NCBI GenBank assembly: GCA_003215175.1
Contig: QCKS01000002.1
Span: 48,237-112,236 of the forward strand
From: Acidimicrobiales bacterium AG-410-I20
GTDB lineage: Bacteria; Actinomycetota; Acidimicrobiia; Acidimicrobiales; MedAcidi-G1
Reading direction: 5' to 3'
DNA: 64,000 nt
Shown here: positions 1 to 10,099 of the stretch, one piece after another
Numbering within the stretch: the stretch's first letter is position 1
How the letters are laid out: the number at the start of each line of letters is the position of its first letter
Program-made: the position numbers and the translations under genes
Notes under the pieces: model-generated
Databases searched by the model: none
The model's input: the letters and a program-made list of their open reading frames with translations, nothing else
Told to the model about the DNA's origin: nothing

Positions 1-1778
1 GCGACCACCCCCGTGTAGCTGGTGATGTTGGAATGGCAGGGGTAGCTATTGACTCCATCCTTGATATGCGCGCTCTATTTGCAGGAATACCTCTAGATCA
101 AATGAGTGTCTCGTTTACCATGAATGGCGCAGTACTACCAATTTTGGCTTTTTATGTTGTAGTCGCAGAAGAGCAGGGAGTTTCCCCTGATCAACTTACC
201 GGAACGATCCAGAATGACATTCTGAAAGAATTCATGGTTAGGAATACATATATCTACCCGCCAGGGCCTTCTATGCGTATTGTCTCCGACATCATTGAAT
301 GGTCAAGTAAAGAGATGCCAAAGTTTAATCCAATCTCAATTTCTGGCTATCACATACAGGAAGCAGGAGCTACGGCTGATTTAGAGTTGGCTTACACACT
401 CGCCGATGGGATTGAATATGTCAGAGCCGCAATCAACGCGGGTCTAGACGTAGATGCATTTGCTCCTAGGCTAAGTTTCTTTTGGGGAATCGGAATGAAC
501 TTCTTCATGGAAATCGCCAAACTAAGGGCCGGACGTCTTCTCTGGGCTCATTTGATGCAACAATTCAATCCTCAGAATCCAAAGTCTCTATCGCTACGTA
601 CACACTGTCAGACTTCTGGCTGGAGTTTGACCGCCCAAGATCCTTATAACAATGTGATTCGAACCTGTATAGAAGCGATGGCGGCAACACAAGGGCACAC
701 GCAATCTCTTCATACGAACGCTCTAGATGAGGCACTTGCGTTGCCAACAGACTTTTCGGCACGAATTGCAAGAAACACTCAACTATTCCTTCAAGAAGAG
801 AGCGACACGTGTCGGGTAATTGACCCGTGGGGAGGCAGTTATCACGTTGAGAAACTAACTCATGATCTAGCTAACCGGGCTTGGGAACACATAAAAGAAA
901 TTGAAGAAACCGGTGGAATGGCAGCAGCTATCGAAGCAGGCATACCAAAAATGAGAATTGAAGAATCAGCCGCCCGAATACAGGCTCGTATTGATTCAGG
1001 CCGTCAAATAGTCATTGGTGTAAACAGATATCAGCTCGAACAAGAAGAAGAAATTGATGTTCTCCGCGTAGACAATGCTCAGGTGCGTTCTGACCAAATC
1101 AGTCGGTTAGAAAAACTCAAAAGTGAAAGAGACACAGAAAAATGTCTAAAACAACTCGAAGCACTCACTCGTTGTGCAGAAACTGGGGAAGGTAACTTAC
1201 TAGCTTTGGCAGTCAACGCTGCCCGAGCACACGCTACAGTCGGTGAAATAAGTGAAGCTATAGAAAAAGCTTTTGGCCGGCATATAGCGGAGGTAAGAAC
1301 AATTTCTGGAGTGTTTAGTTCTGAAGCAGGAGATGAAGCGGCAGTGCAAGAGGCACGAAATCAAGTCGTAGAATTTGAATCTCTTCATGGTCGTCAACCG
1401 CGAATCTTGGTAGCCAAAATGGGCCAAGATGGGCATGACCGTGGGCAAAAAGTGGTTGCTACCGCTTTTGCTGATTTGGGTTTCGACGTTGATATCGGGC
1501 CTTTGTTTTCCACTCCAGCAGAAGTCGCACGCCAGGCAGTAGAAAATGATGTGCATGTAGTAGGGGTAAGTTCGATGACCGCTAGCCATTTAACTCTGGT
1601 TCCTGAGTTACGAGATGAATTGAAGAACCTTGGTCGTGACGACATCGCCATAGTCGTAGGTGGAGTTATACCTACCCAAGATCATCAAACTTTATTAGAT
1701 ACCGGGGCATCAGCAATTTTCCCGCCAGGAACAGTAATTGCAAGTGCTGCAACAGAATTAATAAAGAAGTTGAAGTGA
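1..1778 (+). CDS. mutB: Methylmalonyl-CoA mutase large subunit, 5' end cut by window
   Basis: Adenosylcobalamin-dependent enzyme that interconverts methylmalonyl-CoA and succinyl-CoA in propionyl-CoA metabolism. The reading frame is open from base 3, before the first internal ATG at 33, and the residues encoded there ([10 protein letters not shown]) match the middle of the catalytic barrel, so the true start lies to the left. About 590 residues are visible; the family is usually around 700. The catalytic TIM-barrel part carries the conserved [12 protein letters not shown] stretch. The C-terminal B12 domain has the base-off cobalamin motif DGHDRG at 1428-1445, followed by GVSSMTASH and GGVIP. 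The TGA stop overlaps the GTG start of the MeaB gene (GTGA), which indicates translational coupling with its own chaperone. Confidence 0.97.
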   Translation, partial: DHPRVAGDVGMAGVAIDSILDMRALFAGIPLDQMSVSFTMNGAVLPILAFYVVVAEEQGVSPDQLTGTIQNDILKEFMVRNTYIYPPGPSMRIVSDIIEWSSKEMPKFNPISISGYHIQEAGATADLELAYTLADGIEYVRAAINAGLDVDAFAPRLSFFWGIGMNFFMEIAKLRAGRLLWAHLMQQFNPQNPKSLSLRTHCQTSGWSLTAQDPYNNVIRTCIEAMAATQGHTQSLHTNALDEALALPTDFSARIARNTQLFLQEESDTCRVIDPWGGSYHVEKLTHDLANRAWEHIKEIEETGGMAAAIEAGIPKMRIEESAARIQARIDSGRQIVIGVNRYQLEQEEEIDVLRVDNAQVRSDQISRLEKLKSERDTEKCLKQLEALTRCAETGEGNLLALAVNAARAHATVGEISEAIEKAFGRHIAEVRTISGVFSSEAGDEAAVQEARNQVVEFESLHGRQPRILVAKMGQDGHDRGQKVVATAFADLGFDVDIGPLFSTPAEVARQAVENDVHVVGVSSMTASHLTLVPELRDELKNLGRDDIAIVVGGVIPTQDHQTLLDTGASAIFPPGTVIASAATELIKKLK

Positions 1779-2755
1779 AGACAAACATTGAAGACCTAAT
1801 AACTGGAGTTAAAGAAGGTGACCGAGCTGTTATTGGACAAGCCATAACTTTAGTTGAATCTTCGCTTGACGAAGATAAGCAATCAGCTCACACACTTCTA
1901 GAAGAGTTACTTCCACATACTGGTAACGCTCATCGAGTCGGAATTACTGGCGCTCCAGGTGTAGGGAAGTCCACTTTAATTGAGTCTTTGGGCAGCAAAC
2001 TCACTGATTCTGGACACCGCGTTGCTGTATTAGCAGTGGATCCAACGAGCAGCATCACTAAGGGATCAATTTTGGGTGATAAAACCCGTATGGCTCAACT
2101 CGCTAATGATCCTGCGGCATTCATACGCCCTTCTCCTAGTTCAGGAACGCTTGGAGGTGTTGCGCGCACAACTCGTGAGACAATGGTGGTTCTTGAAGCA
2201 GCTGGCTATGACGTAGTGATAGTAGAAACGGTTGGTGTAGGTCAGTCAGAAACAGAAATGGCCAGCATGGTAGACACCTTCTTAGCGTTGTTGTTGCCCG
2301 GAGCTGGTGATGAGTTGCAAGGAATTAAGAAAGGTGTTCTCGAAGTCGCTGATTTAATTGCTGTAAATAAAGCAGATGGCGACAATCTTGCGCAAGCACG
2401 CAACTCAGTAAACGATTACACAATGGCTTTACGTTTAACTCGATCCACTAATCAGAATTGGGACCCAAAAGTGATGATGGTAAGCGGATTGACGGGTGAT
2501 GGGCTTGATGATTTATGGGCAGCGATCATGCAGCATCGTCAAGTTCTAACTCAAAGCGGAGATTGGGACCAGCGACGAAGAGAACAACGTTTGTCGTGGA
2601 TGTGGTCAACGATAGAAAACCATGTTATTTCTGGAATCCATAGCCACCCTGAAGTAGTTGAAATTGTGGAGAGAATAGAAGAAGACGTTTCTGCAGGCGC
2701 GATGAACCCAAGACGTGGTGCAGAAGAAATTCTTAAAGTTTTCGAGAAAGATTAG
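1775..2755 (+). CDS. meaB: Methylmalonyl-CoA mutase-associated GTPase MeaB
   Basis: G3E-family P-loop GTPase that protects methylmalonyl-CoA mutase and gates cofactor loading and reactivation. The 326 residues are normal length. Walker A (GAPGVGKST) is at about residues 59-67, the switch region reads ETVGVGQSE, and NKAD gives guanine specificity. It starts with GTG inside the stop of the mutase gene and ends by overlapping the stop of nrdB on the other strand by four bases. The mutase-MeaB pairing is the standard arrangement, so the assignment is firm. The older name ArgK refers to the same family. Confidence 0.97.
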   Translation: MKTNIEDLITGVKEGDRAVIGQAITLVESSLDEDKQSAHTLLEELLPHTGNAHRVGITGAPGVGKSTLIESLGSKLTDSGHRVAVLAVDPTSSITKGSILGDKTRMAQLANDPAAFIRPSPSSGTLGGVARTTRETMVVLEAAGYDVVIVETVGVGQSETEMASMVDTFLALLLPGAGDELQGIKKGVLEVADLIAVNKADGDNLAQARNSVNDYTMALRLTRSTNQNWDPKVMMVSGLTGDGLDDLWAAIMQHRQVLTQSGDWDQRRREQRLSWMWSTIENHVISGIHSHPEVVEIVERIEEDVSAGAMNPRRGAEEILKVFEKD

Positions 2756-3822
2756 AAATCTTCGTCAAAAGCTACGTCTCCGGAAACACCTGTTTGGTAG
2801 GCAGCAACTGTTCTCTCGAAGAAGTTTGTTAACTCTTGTACATCTTGTAGATCCATAAATCCGAATGGATTTTTAGAGTTATAGCGTTTTTCCATACCTA
2901 GTTGCAGAAGGCGCTGGTCAGCGACATATTGCAAGTATTCGCGGGTGTCTTTGGTTGATAAGCCAGAAATTCCTTGCCCCAAAAGATCTTCAGCAAACTG
3001 GTATTCACATTCAACGGCTTCTTCAAGCATTTCAACGATTCGCAATTTCAGATCTTCATCAAAAAGTTCTGGTTGCTCAGCACGCACCGTGTCAACCACA
3101 GCAAATGCAAAGTTCATATGGCAACTTTCATCACGGAAAACCCAATTAGTGCCAGCAGCTAAACCGTTAAGCAAGCCCTTTGATCTCAGGAAGTACACAT
3201 ATGCAAAAGCAGCGAAAAAGAAAAGCCCTTCAATGCATGCGGCGAAACAAACCAGATTCAATAAAAACTTTTTTCGGTCTTCAACGCTATGAAGTTCACC
3301 AAGTTCATCGATTGAACCAATCCATTTAAAGCAAAAATCTGCTTTCTTCTTAATAGAAGGGATGTTATGGATAGCAGCAAAAGCTTCTTCCCTTTCTTCA
3401 TGGTTAGGGATGTAATTATCAAGCAGGGTCAAATAGAACTGGACATGGAGTGCTTCTTCGTAGAGTTGACGAGAGAGATACATCCGTGCTTCAGGAGCGT
3501 TGATGTGCTTGTAAAGGTTCAGAACTAGATTGTTTGCGACAATAGAGTCCCCAGTAGCGAAGAAGGCGACAAGTCTTGATACAAGATGCTTTTCGGCTGG
3601 ATCAAGTTTTCTATCAAGGTCCGATAAATCGTCAGAGAAATCAATTTCATCTACTGTCCAAGTGTTCTTAATTGCATCTTGGTACATCTCATAGAACAGC
3701 GGATAACGCATCGGCCGTAATGTGAGATCAAATCCGGGATCCAAGATGTTTCCACGAGAGTCAGCAGTGCTTTGAGACGGGGTTTCTTCAAATTCTTCGA
3801 AGGGTTGTTCTGCAAGAGCCAT
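2752..3822 (-). CDS. nrdB: Class I ribonucleotide reductase, beta (radical) subunit
   Basis: Small subunit that holds the di-metal centre and tyrosyl radical used by NrdA to reduce ribonucleotides. I place the start at the ATG at 3822, which overlaps the TGA of nrdA (ATGA), rather than at the in-frame TTG three codons upstream; this gives 356 residues. Ferritin-like fold with metal ligands recognisable as D92, E123 and H126, and later E and H in GLFFFAAF and DESCHMNFA contexts. Tyr130 sits four residues after H126, the position of the radical tyrosine in E. coli and human R2, so this is not a Tyr-less class Ic enzyme. It is co-transcribed with nrdA. Confidence 0.96.
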   Translation of the reverse strand: MALAEQPFEEFEETPSQSTADSRGNILDPGFDLTLRPMRYPLFYEMYQDAIKNTWTVDEIDFSDDLSDLDRKLDPAEKHLVSRLVAFFATGDSIVANNLVLNLYKHINAPEARMYLSRQLYEEALHVQFYLTLLDNYIPNHEEREEAFAAIHNIPSIKKKADFCFKWIGSIDELGELHSVEDRKKFLLNLVCFAACIEGLFFFAAFAYVYFLRSKGLLNGLAAGTNWVFRDESCHMNFAFAVVDTVRAEQPELFDEDLKLRIVEMLEEAVECEYQFAEDLLGQGISGLSTKDTREYLQYVADQRLLQLGMEKRYNSKNPFGFMDLQDVQELTNFFERTVAAYQTGVSGDVAFDEDF

Positions 3823-6215
3823 CAGTCGCAAGCCTCACATGTCTCAGGGTTCTCTAAAGAACAAGCAACTGCTTCAGCATCTGTAAATGCTTTCTCTGGT
3901 TCAGGAGGAGTTGTTCCATTAGAGGTAACAGTTGTTTGGTTAATCCGTGTCGCAGGACGTGACCTCAAATAGTAAGTGGTTTTTAGCCCTGACTTCCATG
4001 CATGAAGATACATCGAACTTAGTTTTCCTATAGTTGGTGACTCCATAAAGAGATTCAACGACTGGCTTTGATCAATGAACGCTCCACGATCTGCCGCCAT
4101 GTCAATTAGAGACCGCATTGGAACTTCCCATGCGGTTCTATAAATAACTTTAAGGTCTTCAGGGATACCATCAACATCTTGTATAGAGCCCTCAGCTGCT
4201 TTTATCGCAGAAATTATTTCTTCTGTCCACAAATCGCGTGCCTGCAGTTCTCGAACTAGGTACCGGTTTATTTGAAGGAACTCACCTGAAAGGGTCTCTC
4301 TCTTGAACATGTTTGAAACCTGAGGCTCAATGCACTCGTAGCATCCTGCGATTGTCGCAATTGTTGCAGTGGGGGCAATCGCGATCATAAGAGAATTTCT
4401 TAACCCGTGGGCCGCAATGCGATCCCGTAGGGTCTGCCACCGCTCTGGGTCAGATGGAGCTACCCCCCAAAGATCAAATTGCAGGTCACCTTTTGCTGCT
4501 CGAGTGATTGGAAAGTTTTCATGCGACCCTGAAGCCTCTGCTAACTCGGTTGAGGCCCAAAGAGCATTGAAGTAGATCTCTTCAGATATCTGAGCTGAAA
4601 GTTTTCTAGCTTCTTCCGAATCAAATGGAAGACCTAATTTGAAGAAAACGTCTTGAAGACCCATAAGGCCCATACCTACTGGACGCCATGCTGAGTTGGA
4701 GAAACCAGATTCTGGAGTTGGGTAGAAATTTATATCAATAACTCGGTCTAAGAATGGAATAGCGGTACGGACAACTTCGCCTAACCGATCAAAATCAAAT
4801 TCTCCATCTGAGACTAAAGAACCAAGATTGACAGAACCAAGATTGCATACAGCGGTTTCTTGTTGATCAGTGACTTCAAGGATCTCTGTGCAGAGATTTG
4901 AGAGGTGAATCACCCTTCCTGGTTCTCCGGTTTGGTTAGAACGAGTATTAGATGGATCTTTGAAGGTCATCCAACCATTACCAGTTTGGGCGAGTGTCCG
5001 CATCATACGGCTGTACAACTCCCTTGCTGGTAGTTGTCTCTCATATAGTCCTTCCTCTTCCGCTTTAAGATAGGCGGAGCGGAACTCTTCTCCATAAGTG
5101 TCGGTAAGTTCTGGAACTTTTTTAGGATCAAAAAGAGACCAAACCCAATCGTTCTCTACTCTTTCCATGAACAGATCAGGTACCCAATTTGCAAGATTGA
5201 GATGGTGGGCGCGTCTTTGATGGTCACCAGTGTTGTCTCTTAACTCAAGAAAGTCTTCGATGTCGGCATGCCAAGTTTCAAGATAAACACAAGCAGCTCC
5301 TTTTCTTCTCCCGCCTTGATTCACAGCAGCCACTGAAGAATCAAGTGTTTTCAGCCAAGGAACAATTCCGTTTGACAAACCATTTGTTCCGCGAATCAAA
5401 GAATCCTTAGATCGAATTCTGTGCCAAGCCACTCCGATGCCACCAGCGAACTTAGAAAGTTGAGCTATATCGGCGTAACGCTTATAGATGCCTTCAAGGC
5501 TGTCTTCTGGAGAGTCAAGCAGGTAACAAGAAGACATCTGTGGATGTGACGTGCCTGAATTAAAGAGAGTAGGACTTGAAGGCAGATATTGAAGCGAGGA
5601 AATAAGTTTGTAGAAGGTAATTGCTTCTTCTTGAGACGTGGCGAGACCACAGGCAACTCGAAGGAAGAAGTACTGAGGTGTTTCAGTCACTTTTCGAGTT
5701 TCTGGATGCCGAAGTAGATAGCGGTCGTAAACAGTGCGTAGCCCAAAGAATTCAAATAACTGATCTCTGTCGTGTTCAATAGTGTCATTCAATTTTCTTG
5801 CGTTAGTAGAAACGAATTCAGCGACTTCTTCACCAATAAGGCCTTGGTCAAGTCCAACCTGTATTGATTGAGAGAATGAATGGATGTCTTGATTGCGGAC
5901 CTCTTTGTCAATAACAGTGGCTAAAAGTCGTGCAGCGAGACGAGAGTAGTTTGGCTCTTCACCAATAAATGAAGAAGCGGTTCGTATCGATAAGTCATCA
6001 AGCTCTTCTGTGGTGGCTCCGTCACAGAGTCCCGAGATAGTTCTAGTAGCGATTCGTAAAGGGTCAACTCCGGAGAGCCCTTCAGAGGAACGCTCTACTG
6101 CCTTTACAATTTTGTCTAAGTTGACTGGCTCAAGGTCACCGTTACGTTTGCGCACCATCATCTGAGACGATCCTGTATTTGGGGGAGTGTCAAGATGTTC
6201 TTCTATGAGCGCCAT
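3822..6215 (-). CDS. nrdA: Class I ribonucleotide reductase, alpha (catalytic) subunit
   Basis: Large subunit that reduces ribonucleoside diphosphates. The 797 residues begin with an ATP-cone regulatory domain (residues about 19-110, starting MMVRKRNGD), which predicts dATP feedback control. Active-site landmarks are SCYLLDS and AVCNLGSVNL (the redox cysteine pair) and SNLCTEI (Asn/Cys/Glu of the radical site). The C-terminus ends with C793-E-A-C796, the swinging-arm cysteines re-reduced by thioredoxin or glutaredoxin. It is the first gene of an nrdA-nrdB pair with ATGA overlap. A candidate sigma70-type promoter and a 12-bp palindrome lie in the 265-base gap upstream. Confidence 0.97.
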   Translation of the reverse strand: MALIEEHLDTPPNTGSSQMMVRKRNGDLEPVNLDKIVKAVERSSEGLSGVDPLRIATRTISGLCDGATTEELDDLSIRTASSFIGEEPNYSRLAARLLATVIDKEVRNQDIHSFSQSIQVGLDQGLIGEEVAEFVSTNARKLNDTIEHDRDQLFEFFGLRTVYDRYLLRHPETRKVTETPQYFFLRVACGLATSQEEAITFYKLISSLQYLPSSPTLFNSGTSHPQMSSCYLLDSPEDSLEGIYKRYADIAQLSKFAGGIGVAWHRIRSKDSLIRGTNGLSNGIVPWLKTLDSSVAAVNQGGRRKGAACVYLETWHADIEDFLELRDNTGDHQRRAHHLNLANWVPDLFMERVENDWVWSLFDPKKVPELTDTYGEEFRSAYLKAEEEGLYERQLPARELYSRMMRTLAQTGNGWMTFKDPSNTRSNQTGEPGRVIHLSNLCTEILEVTDQQETAVCNLGSVNLGSLVSDGEFDFDRLGEVVRTAIPFLDRVIDINFYPTPESGFSNSAWRPVGMGLMGLQDVFFKLGLPFDSEEARKLSAQISEEIYFNALWASTELAEASGSHENFPITRAAKGDLQFDLWGVAPSDPERWQTLRDRIAAHGLRNSLMIAIAPTATIATIAGCYECIEPQVSNMFKRETLSGEFLQINRYLVRELQARDLWTEEIISAIKAAEGSIQDVDGIPEDLKVIYRTAWEVPMRSLIDMAADRGAFIDQSQSLNLFMESPTIGKLSSMYLHAWKSGLKTTYYLRSRPATRINQTTVTSNGTTPPEPEKAFTDAEAVACSLENPETCEACD

Positions 6216-6301
6216 ATGTATTTTCCTGTTCTTCTTTGCGGCGTTCCTACCGTGGTGTACCGCTTACTGTCTTGAGTTTTAACCCCGAACCTTTCACGCT
6301 C

Positions 6302-6313
6302 TACAAATTTGTA
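6302..6313. promoter_or_regulatory. 12-bp perfect palindrome in nrdA leader, possible operator
   Basis: TACAAATTTGTA is a perfect palindrome about 90 bases upstream of the nrdA start and just downstream of the proposed promoter. Its position suits a repressor site. It does not match the usual NrdR box well (that has an AT-alternating centre and normally occurs as two copies), so which regulator binds, if any, is unknown. Confidence 0.3.
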
Positions 6314-6345
6314 ATAAGTAGATCATTGTTTAACCCGGAATATTA

Positions 6346-6375
6346 ATTTCACGCATGTAATTACAACAATGTCAA
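6346..6375 (-). promoter_or_regulatory. Candidate nrdAB promoter
   Basis: On the minus strand a consensus -35 TTGACA (6375-6370) is followed after 18 bases by TGAAAT (6351-6346), a 4/6 match to the -10 box. Transcription would start near 6339, giving an untranslated leader of about 120 bases before nrdA. The remainder of the 6216-6480 gap holds no gene that I can see. Confidence 0.4.
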
Positions 6376-6453
6376 GAGAATTGCGTCTCTAATGGAAAAT
6401 TTTTTTTTCATCACACTCTGTGTGGCCATATAACTTCAGTTAGGTTCAATAGT

Positions 6454-6468
6454 CGCGCTCTAAGCGCG
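6454..6468 (-). terminator. Short GC hairpin after ileS, possible terminator without U-tract
   Basis: CGCGCT, a 3-base loop and AGCGCG form a 6-bp all-GC-rich stem 12 bases beyond the ileS stop. There is no run of U after it in the ileS direction, so it is at best a weak or U-less terminator of the kind proposed for actinobacteria. Confidence 0.3.
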
Positions 6469-6480
6469 AATACAGAAGTA

Positions 6481-9400
6481 TTAAATATCGGCTACGCGGA
6501 GGCCGATTGTTAAGGTGTGGCCCTCGATTTCAACTTCGGTCACATGCTCTCCGTCTTTACCAATCAGAATCTCAGTTGCGAGAACTTGGCTTGCAACGTA
6601 AGACTCATGAGCGCTCACTGCTTGAAGAAGATCTTCACTTCCTTCAAGCCAGAGCTTTATTCGATCAGTAACGACTAGATCAGCTTCCCGCCTGGCTTGT
6701 TGTACTTGACGAACTACGTCACGGGCCAGTCCTTCAATTTGAAGTTCAGGGGTGAGTTCAGCATCAAGTACCACCACTATGTTTTCTCCACTTAGAGTTG
6801 CTGCAGTTGTGCCCTCAGGAGAATTTAACGCCAGTTCAAACTCACTGGGTTCTAATACTTCATCACAGATGGTTACAGTGCCATCGTCATTTTGAATGAA
6901 GTCTCCAGAACGAGCAGCAGCGAATACTTCTTGCACTTTTCCTCCAAGGCGCGGCCCCAGAACCCCGCCATTGGGTTGGAGAGTAAAGGAAGCGTATTGG
7001 TTAATATCTTCCGAGAATTGCACCGACTTCACATTCACTTCGTCAGTAAGAAGATGAGTCAATTCTGGAACTATTGCAACTTCTGTTCCTGCTATTGTCA
7101 AACAGTTCAAAGGTAGCCGGACGCGCAACCCACTTTCCTCGCGCAACCTCAAAGCAGTTGAAGCTATTTCTCGAATAAGGTCCATGTTCTTAACAAGGTC
7201 AGGGTCAGAAGGTAAAGAAGAAGGATCTGGCCAGTCGCAGAGATGAACACTCTGACTTTCGGTTAAGCCAGTATGGATCTCTTCCATGATCATTGGTAAA
7301 AAAGGTGCAGACACTCTTGAGAGAGTTACTAATACGGTATATAGAGTGTCATGAGCATCCCGTTTATCAAGTTCGTTATCGTCCGAAGATTTAGCCCAGA
7401 ACCTATTACGGCTACGCCTGATGTACCAATTATTAAGAGCATCAATGAAATTATGGATCTCGGTTGTGGCACCAGAGATGTCGTAAGCATCCATACGCTC
7501 GGTCACTGACTCAATGAGTAGTCGAGTTTTTGCAAGAAGGTACTTGTCAAGAAGTTGTTCTGAATTTGTGCGAAATTCGGCTTTATAGTTGTCTGCGTTC
7601 GCATAAAGAGTAAAGAACGAATATGCATTCCAGATAGGAAGAAGCACCTGTCGTACTACGTCATCAATTCCTGTATCGCTAATGCGGAGGTCTCCTCCGC
7701 GAACAATCGCAGAAGACATTAGATACCACCGGAGAGCATCTGCTCCTTGTGAAACAAAAATTTCCTCAGGCTCTGTATAGTTTCTCAGTTTCTTTGAGAG
7801 TTTCGCTCCATCTTCAGCGAGGAGAATTCCGTGACAGATGACATTGGAAAAAGCAGGTCTATCAAATAGTGCAGTGGCTAACACATGCATTGTGTAAAAC
7901 CAGCCCCGTGTTTGGTTGATGTACTCAACGATGAAATCAGCGGGGAAGTGTTCTTCGAACCACGCTTCATTTTCAAATGGATAATGGAATTGTGCAAATG
8001 GCATTGACCCGGATTCAAACCAGCAGTCAAGAACTTCTGGCACTCTACGCATCACCGATTTCCCTGTTGGGTCATCAGGATTTGGACGGGTTAGGTCGTC
8101 AATAAATGGACGGTGAAGATCATTTGGTCTTACTCCAAAGTCTGCTTCAATTTCGTCGAGACTTCCGTAAACGTCAGTTCGGGGGTATTCAGGGTTGTCG
8201 CTTTTCCAAACAGGTATAGGGGAGCCCCAAAATCGATTACGGCTAATTGACCAATCCCGTGCTCCGGAAAGCCACGTGCCAAACCTTCCATCACGAACAT
8301 GGTCTGGAATCCAATTTATTTCTTTATTGATTTCAACCATTTGATCTCGAAAGTCAGTCACTTTCACATACCAAGACGAAATAGCCTTATAGATGATCGG
8401 GGTGTCTGTTCTCCAGCAATGGGGGTAGTTGTGCTCGTAGGTGTCATGGCGGATTAGATGACCAAGGCTTTTAAGTTCACGAATGATTTCTGGGTTAGCG
8501 TCGAAAACATTCATCCCAGCCCAATCAGGTACAGCTTCAGTGAACTTTCCTTGATCATCTACCGGTACAACTTCCCCAATAAAAATTCCATTTGATTCAC
8601 ATAGGTTCTGATCGTCTTCACCGAATCCAGGGGCCATATGAACCACACCGGTTCCTTCAGCTGCATCAACAAAATCAGCTTCTAAGACTCTGAAAGCGTC
8701 TGTTCTATCAGCGAAATAATCAAACAAGGGAGTGTATGTTCGACCAACCAAATCAGATCCGTGCATTGTTCCTATTTCTGAAGCGGATTCAAGTTGAGCT
8801 GAGTATCTTTCAATAGCATCAGATCCAAGAACAAAAATTGTTCCTTCACTATCCTGCATCAGCGAATAAGTAACTTCAGGTCCCACCCCTAAAGCTAGGT
8901 TTGACGGCAAAGTCCACGGGGTGGTGGTCCAAGCAAGTATTTTCATTGGGCCAAGATCTCCCTCAGACGGAGATAAAGAGAACGCTACGGTTACCGCAGG
9001 GTCTTGTCGAGGTCTAGTGGCATCATCAAGGCGAATTTCAAAATTTGAAAGTGGAGTTTCTGCGCCCCATGAGTACGGCATAACGCGGAACGCTTCGTAG
9101 AGCAGCCCTTTGTTCCATAGTTCCTTAAAGGCCCACATGACTGATTCCATGTAGTCACGATCCATGGTTTTATAGTCATGGTTAAAGTCAACCCATCGTG
9201 CTTGTCTGGTGACAGTCTTCTCCCATTCATTGGTGTAGCGCAGCACTGAGCTGCGACAGTGGGCATTGAATTCTTCAATGCCGTAGTCAATGATGCTTGC
9301 TCGACCAGAAACTGGGAGCTCTTTTTCGGCTTCCATTTCTGCAGGGAGTCCATGGCAGTCCCAACCAAACCTTCGGGTTACTTTGTGGCCTTTCATAGTT

Positions 9401-9642
9401 TGATATCTCGGTATCACATCTTTTACGTAGCCAGTTAGTAGGTGTCCGTGATGTGGAAGGCCATTTGCGAAGGGAGGGCCGTCGTTAAAGGTGAATTCGT
9501 TATTGTCTGGCCGCTGGTCTATTGATTTTTGGAATGTATTGTCGTCAAGCCATCGTTGGAGAATCTTTTCTTCAATGGAAGGAAAGATTGCTTTTCCGGC
9601 TTCTGGATAAGCCTGCGAGGAAGAAGTCTGTTCGTTGTTCAT
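6481..9642 (-). CDS. ileS: Isoleucyl-tRNA synthetase
   Basis: Class Ia aminoacyl-tRNA synthetase that charges tRNA-Ile and edits Val. The 1053 residues are the long form of the enzyme common in actinobacteria, many pathogens and eukaryotes. The HIGH-type motif is PHHGH at residues 63-67 and the KMSKS-type loop reads AKLSKK at about residue 614. The CP1 editing domain lies between, with TTTPWTLPSN and GTGVVHMAPGFGEDD. An anticodon-binding domain with INNWYIRRSR-like sequence (here LNNWYIRRSR) follows. The gap upstream is only 43 bases, too short for an actinobacterial ileS T-box leader, so expression probably depends on the genes upstream (113-residue protein, CitE-like lyase). Confidence 0.97.
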   Translation of the reverse strand: MNNEQTSSSQAYPEAGKAIFPSIEEKILQRWLDDNTFQKSIDQRPDNNEFTFNDGPPFANGLPHHGHLLTGYVKDVIPRYQTMKGHKVTRRFGWDCHGLPAEMEAEKELPVSGRASIIDYGIEEFNAHCRSSVLRYTNEWEKTVTRQARWVDFNHDYKTMDRDYMESVMWAFKELWNKGLLYEAFRVMPYSWGAETPLSNFEIRLDDATRPRQDPAVTVAFSLSPSEGDLGPMKILAWTTTPWTLPSNLALGVGPEVTYSLMQDSEGTIFVLGSDAIERYSAQLESASEIGTMHGSDLVGRTYTPLFDYFADRTDAFRVLEADFVDAAEGTGVVHMAPGFGEDDQNLCESNGIFIGEVVPVDDQGKFTEAVPDWAGMNVFDANPEIIRELKSLGHLIRHDTYEHNYPHCWRTDTPIIYKAISSWYVKVTDFRDQMVEINKEINWIPDHVRDGRFGTWLSGARDWSISRNRFWGSPIPVWKSDNPEYPRTDVYGSLDEIEADFGVRPNDLHRPFIDDLTRPNPDDPTGKSVMRRVPEVLDCWFESGSMPFAQFHYPFENEAWFEEHFPADFIVEYINQTRGWFYTMHVLATALFDRPAFSNVICHGILLAEDGAKLSKKLRNYTEPEEIFVSQGADALRWYLMSSAIVRGGDLRISDTGIDDVVRQVLLPIWNAYSFFTLYANADNYKAEFRTNSEQLLDKYLLAKTRLLIESVTERMDAYDISGATTEIHNFIDALNNWYIRRSRNRFWAKSSDDNELDKRDAHDTLYTVLVTLSRVSAPFLPMIMEEIHTGLTESQSVHLCDWPDPSSLPSDPDLVKNMDLIREIASTALRLREESGLRVRLPLNCLTIAGTEVAIVPELTHLLTDEVNVKSVQFSEDINQYASFTLQPNGGVLGPRLGGKVQEVFAAARSGDFIQNDDGTVTICDEVLEPSEFELALNSPEGTTAATLSGENIVVVLDAELTPELQIEGLARDVVRQVQQARREADLVVTDRIKLWLEGSEDLLQAVSAHESYVASQVLATEILIGKDGEHVTEVEIEGHTLTIGLRVADI

Positions 9643-9685
9643 ACTTGGTAAAAGATTAGTGGCAGGTTAGAACTTGGCGGGGTGA

Positions 9686-10027
9686 TTACTCTGAATCACT
9701 CGATTGCTTATCGTCGTTAGATTCGTTGGCTGGTTCTTCTGATTCGTTGGCTGGTTCTTCTGATTCGTTGGCTGGTTCTTCTGGTTCAACACCATCTCTA
9801 AGGTCTTGCCATGTTTTGAGCGCTGCACGATAGGCAGTATCAGCTTCGGCTATAACGTCTGCTTCTGCTCCAGCATCTTGTGCTTTCTTTAGAGCGCCGG
9901 CTGCATCATCTTTAGCTTTAGCAGCTTTCGCTAAACGTTTATCTTCGACTGCTTCAGACTCAGCTGCTTCAGCTCTTCTGTTGAAGAGTAAAAGAGCTTT
10001 ACGTGTCTCTTCATCAAGTTTGACCAT
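9686..10027 (-). CDS. Small acidic protein with repeat tail, unknown function
   Basis: A 113-residue protein I do not recognise. The N-terminal two thirds are Ala/Lys/Glu/Asp rich and predicted helical (KRLAKAAKAKDDAAGALKKAQDAG), with a small conserved-looking end around AYRAALKTWQDLRDG. The C-terminus is a disordered acidic tail made of three exact copies of the heptad EEPANES and then a Ser/Asp-rich end. It lies between the CitE-like gene and ileS on the same strand (43 bases before ileS, 72 bases after the lyase), so it may be co-transcribed. The coding potential is supported by the in-frame heptad repeat and codon use like its neighbours. There is no signal peptide or membrane segment. 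Confidence 0.75.
   Translation of the reverse strand: MVKLDEETRKALLLFNRRAEAAESEAVEDKRLAKAAKAKDDAAGALKKAQDAGAEADVIAEADTAYRAALKTWQDLRDGVEPEEPANESEEPANESEEPANESNDDKQSSDSE
9720..9782. repeat. Three tandem exact 21-bp repeats inside a gene
   Basis: The 21-base unit beginning GATTCGTTGGCTGG occurs three times without any mismatch at 9720-9740, 9741-9761 and 9762-9782. It encodes the repeated heptad EEPANES in the tail of the 113-residue protein. Perfect identity, including at silent positions, points to recent slippage and probable copy-number variation between strains. Confidence 0.95.
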
Positions 10028-10099
10028 GCCTTAATGATCGCTTGTGAAAATGATACTCACACCTTTTCTGCTCTGATTCTTTAAAATCTTTACCAGCTG

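Noticed and set aside
6216..6480. Cobalamin riboswitch or paired NrdR boxes before nrdA
   Set aside because: No B12-box sequence is present, and the only palindrome (TACAAATTTGTA) does not match the NrdR consensus or occur twice.
9643..9685. T-box leader for ileS
   Set aside because: Only 43 bases separate ileS from the upstream gene, and I see no T-box consensus or specifier stem.
9720..9782. CRISPR array
   Set aside because: The repeats are directly adjacent without spacers, are in frame, and encode a peptide repeat. No cas genes are present.
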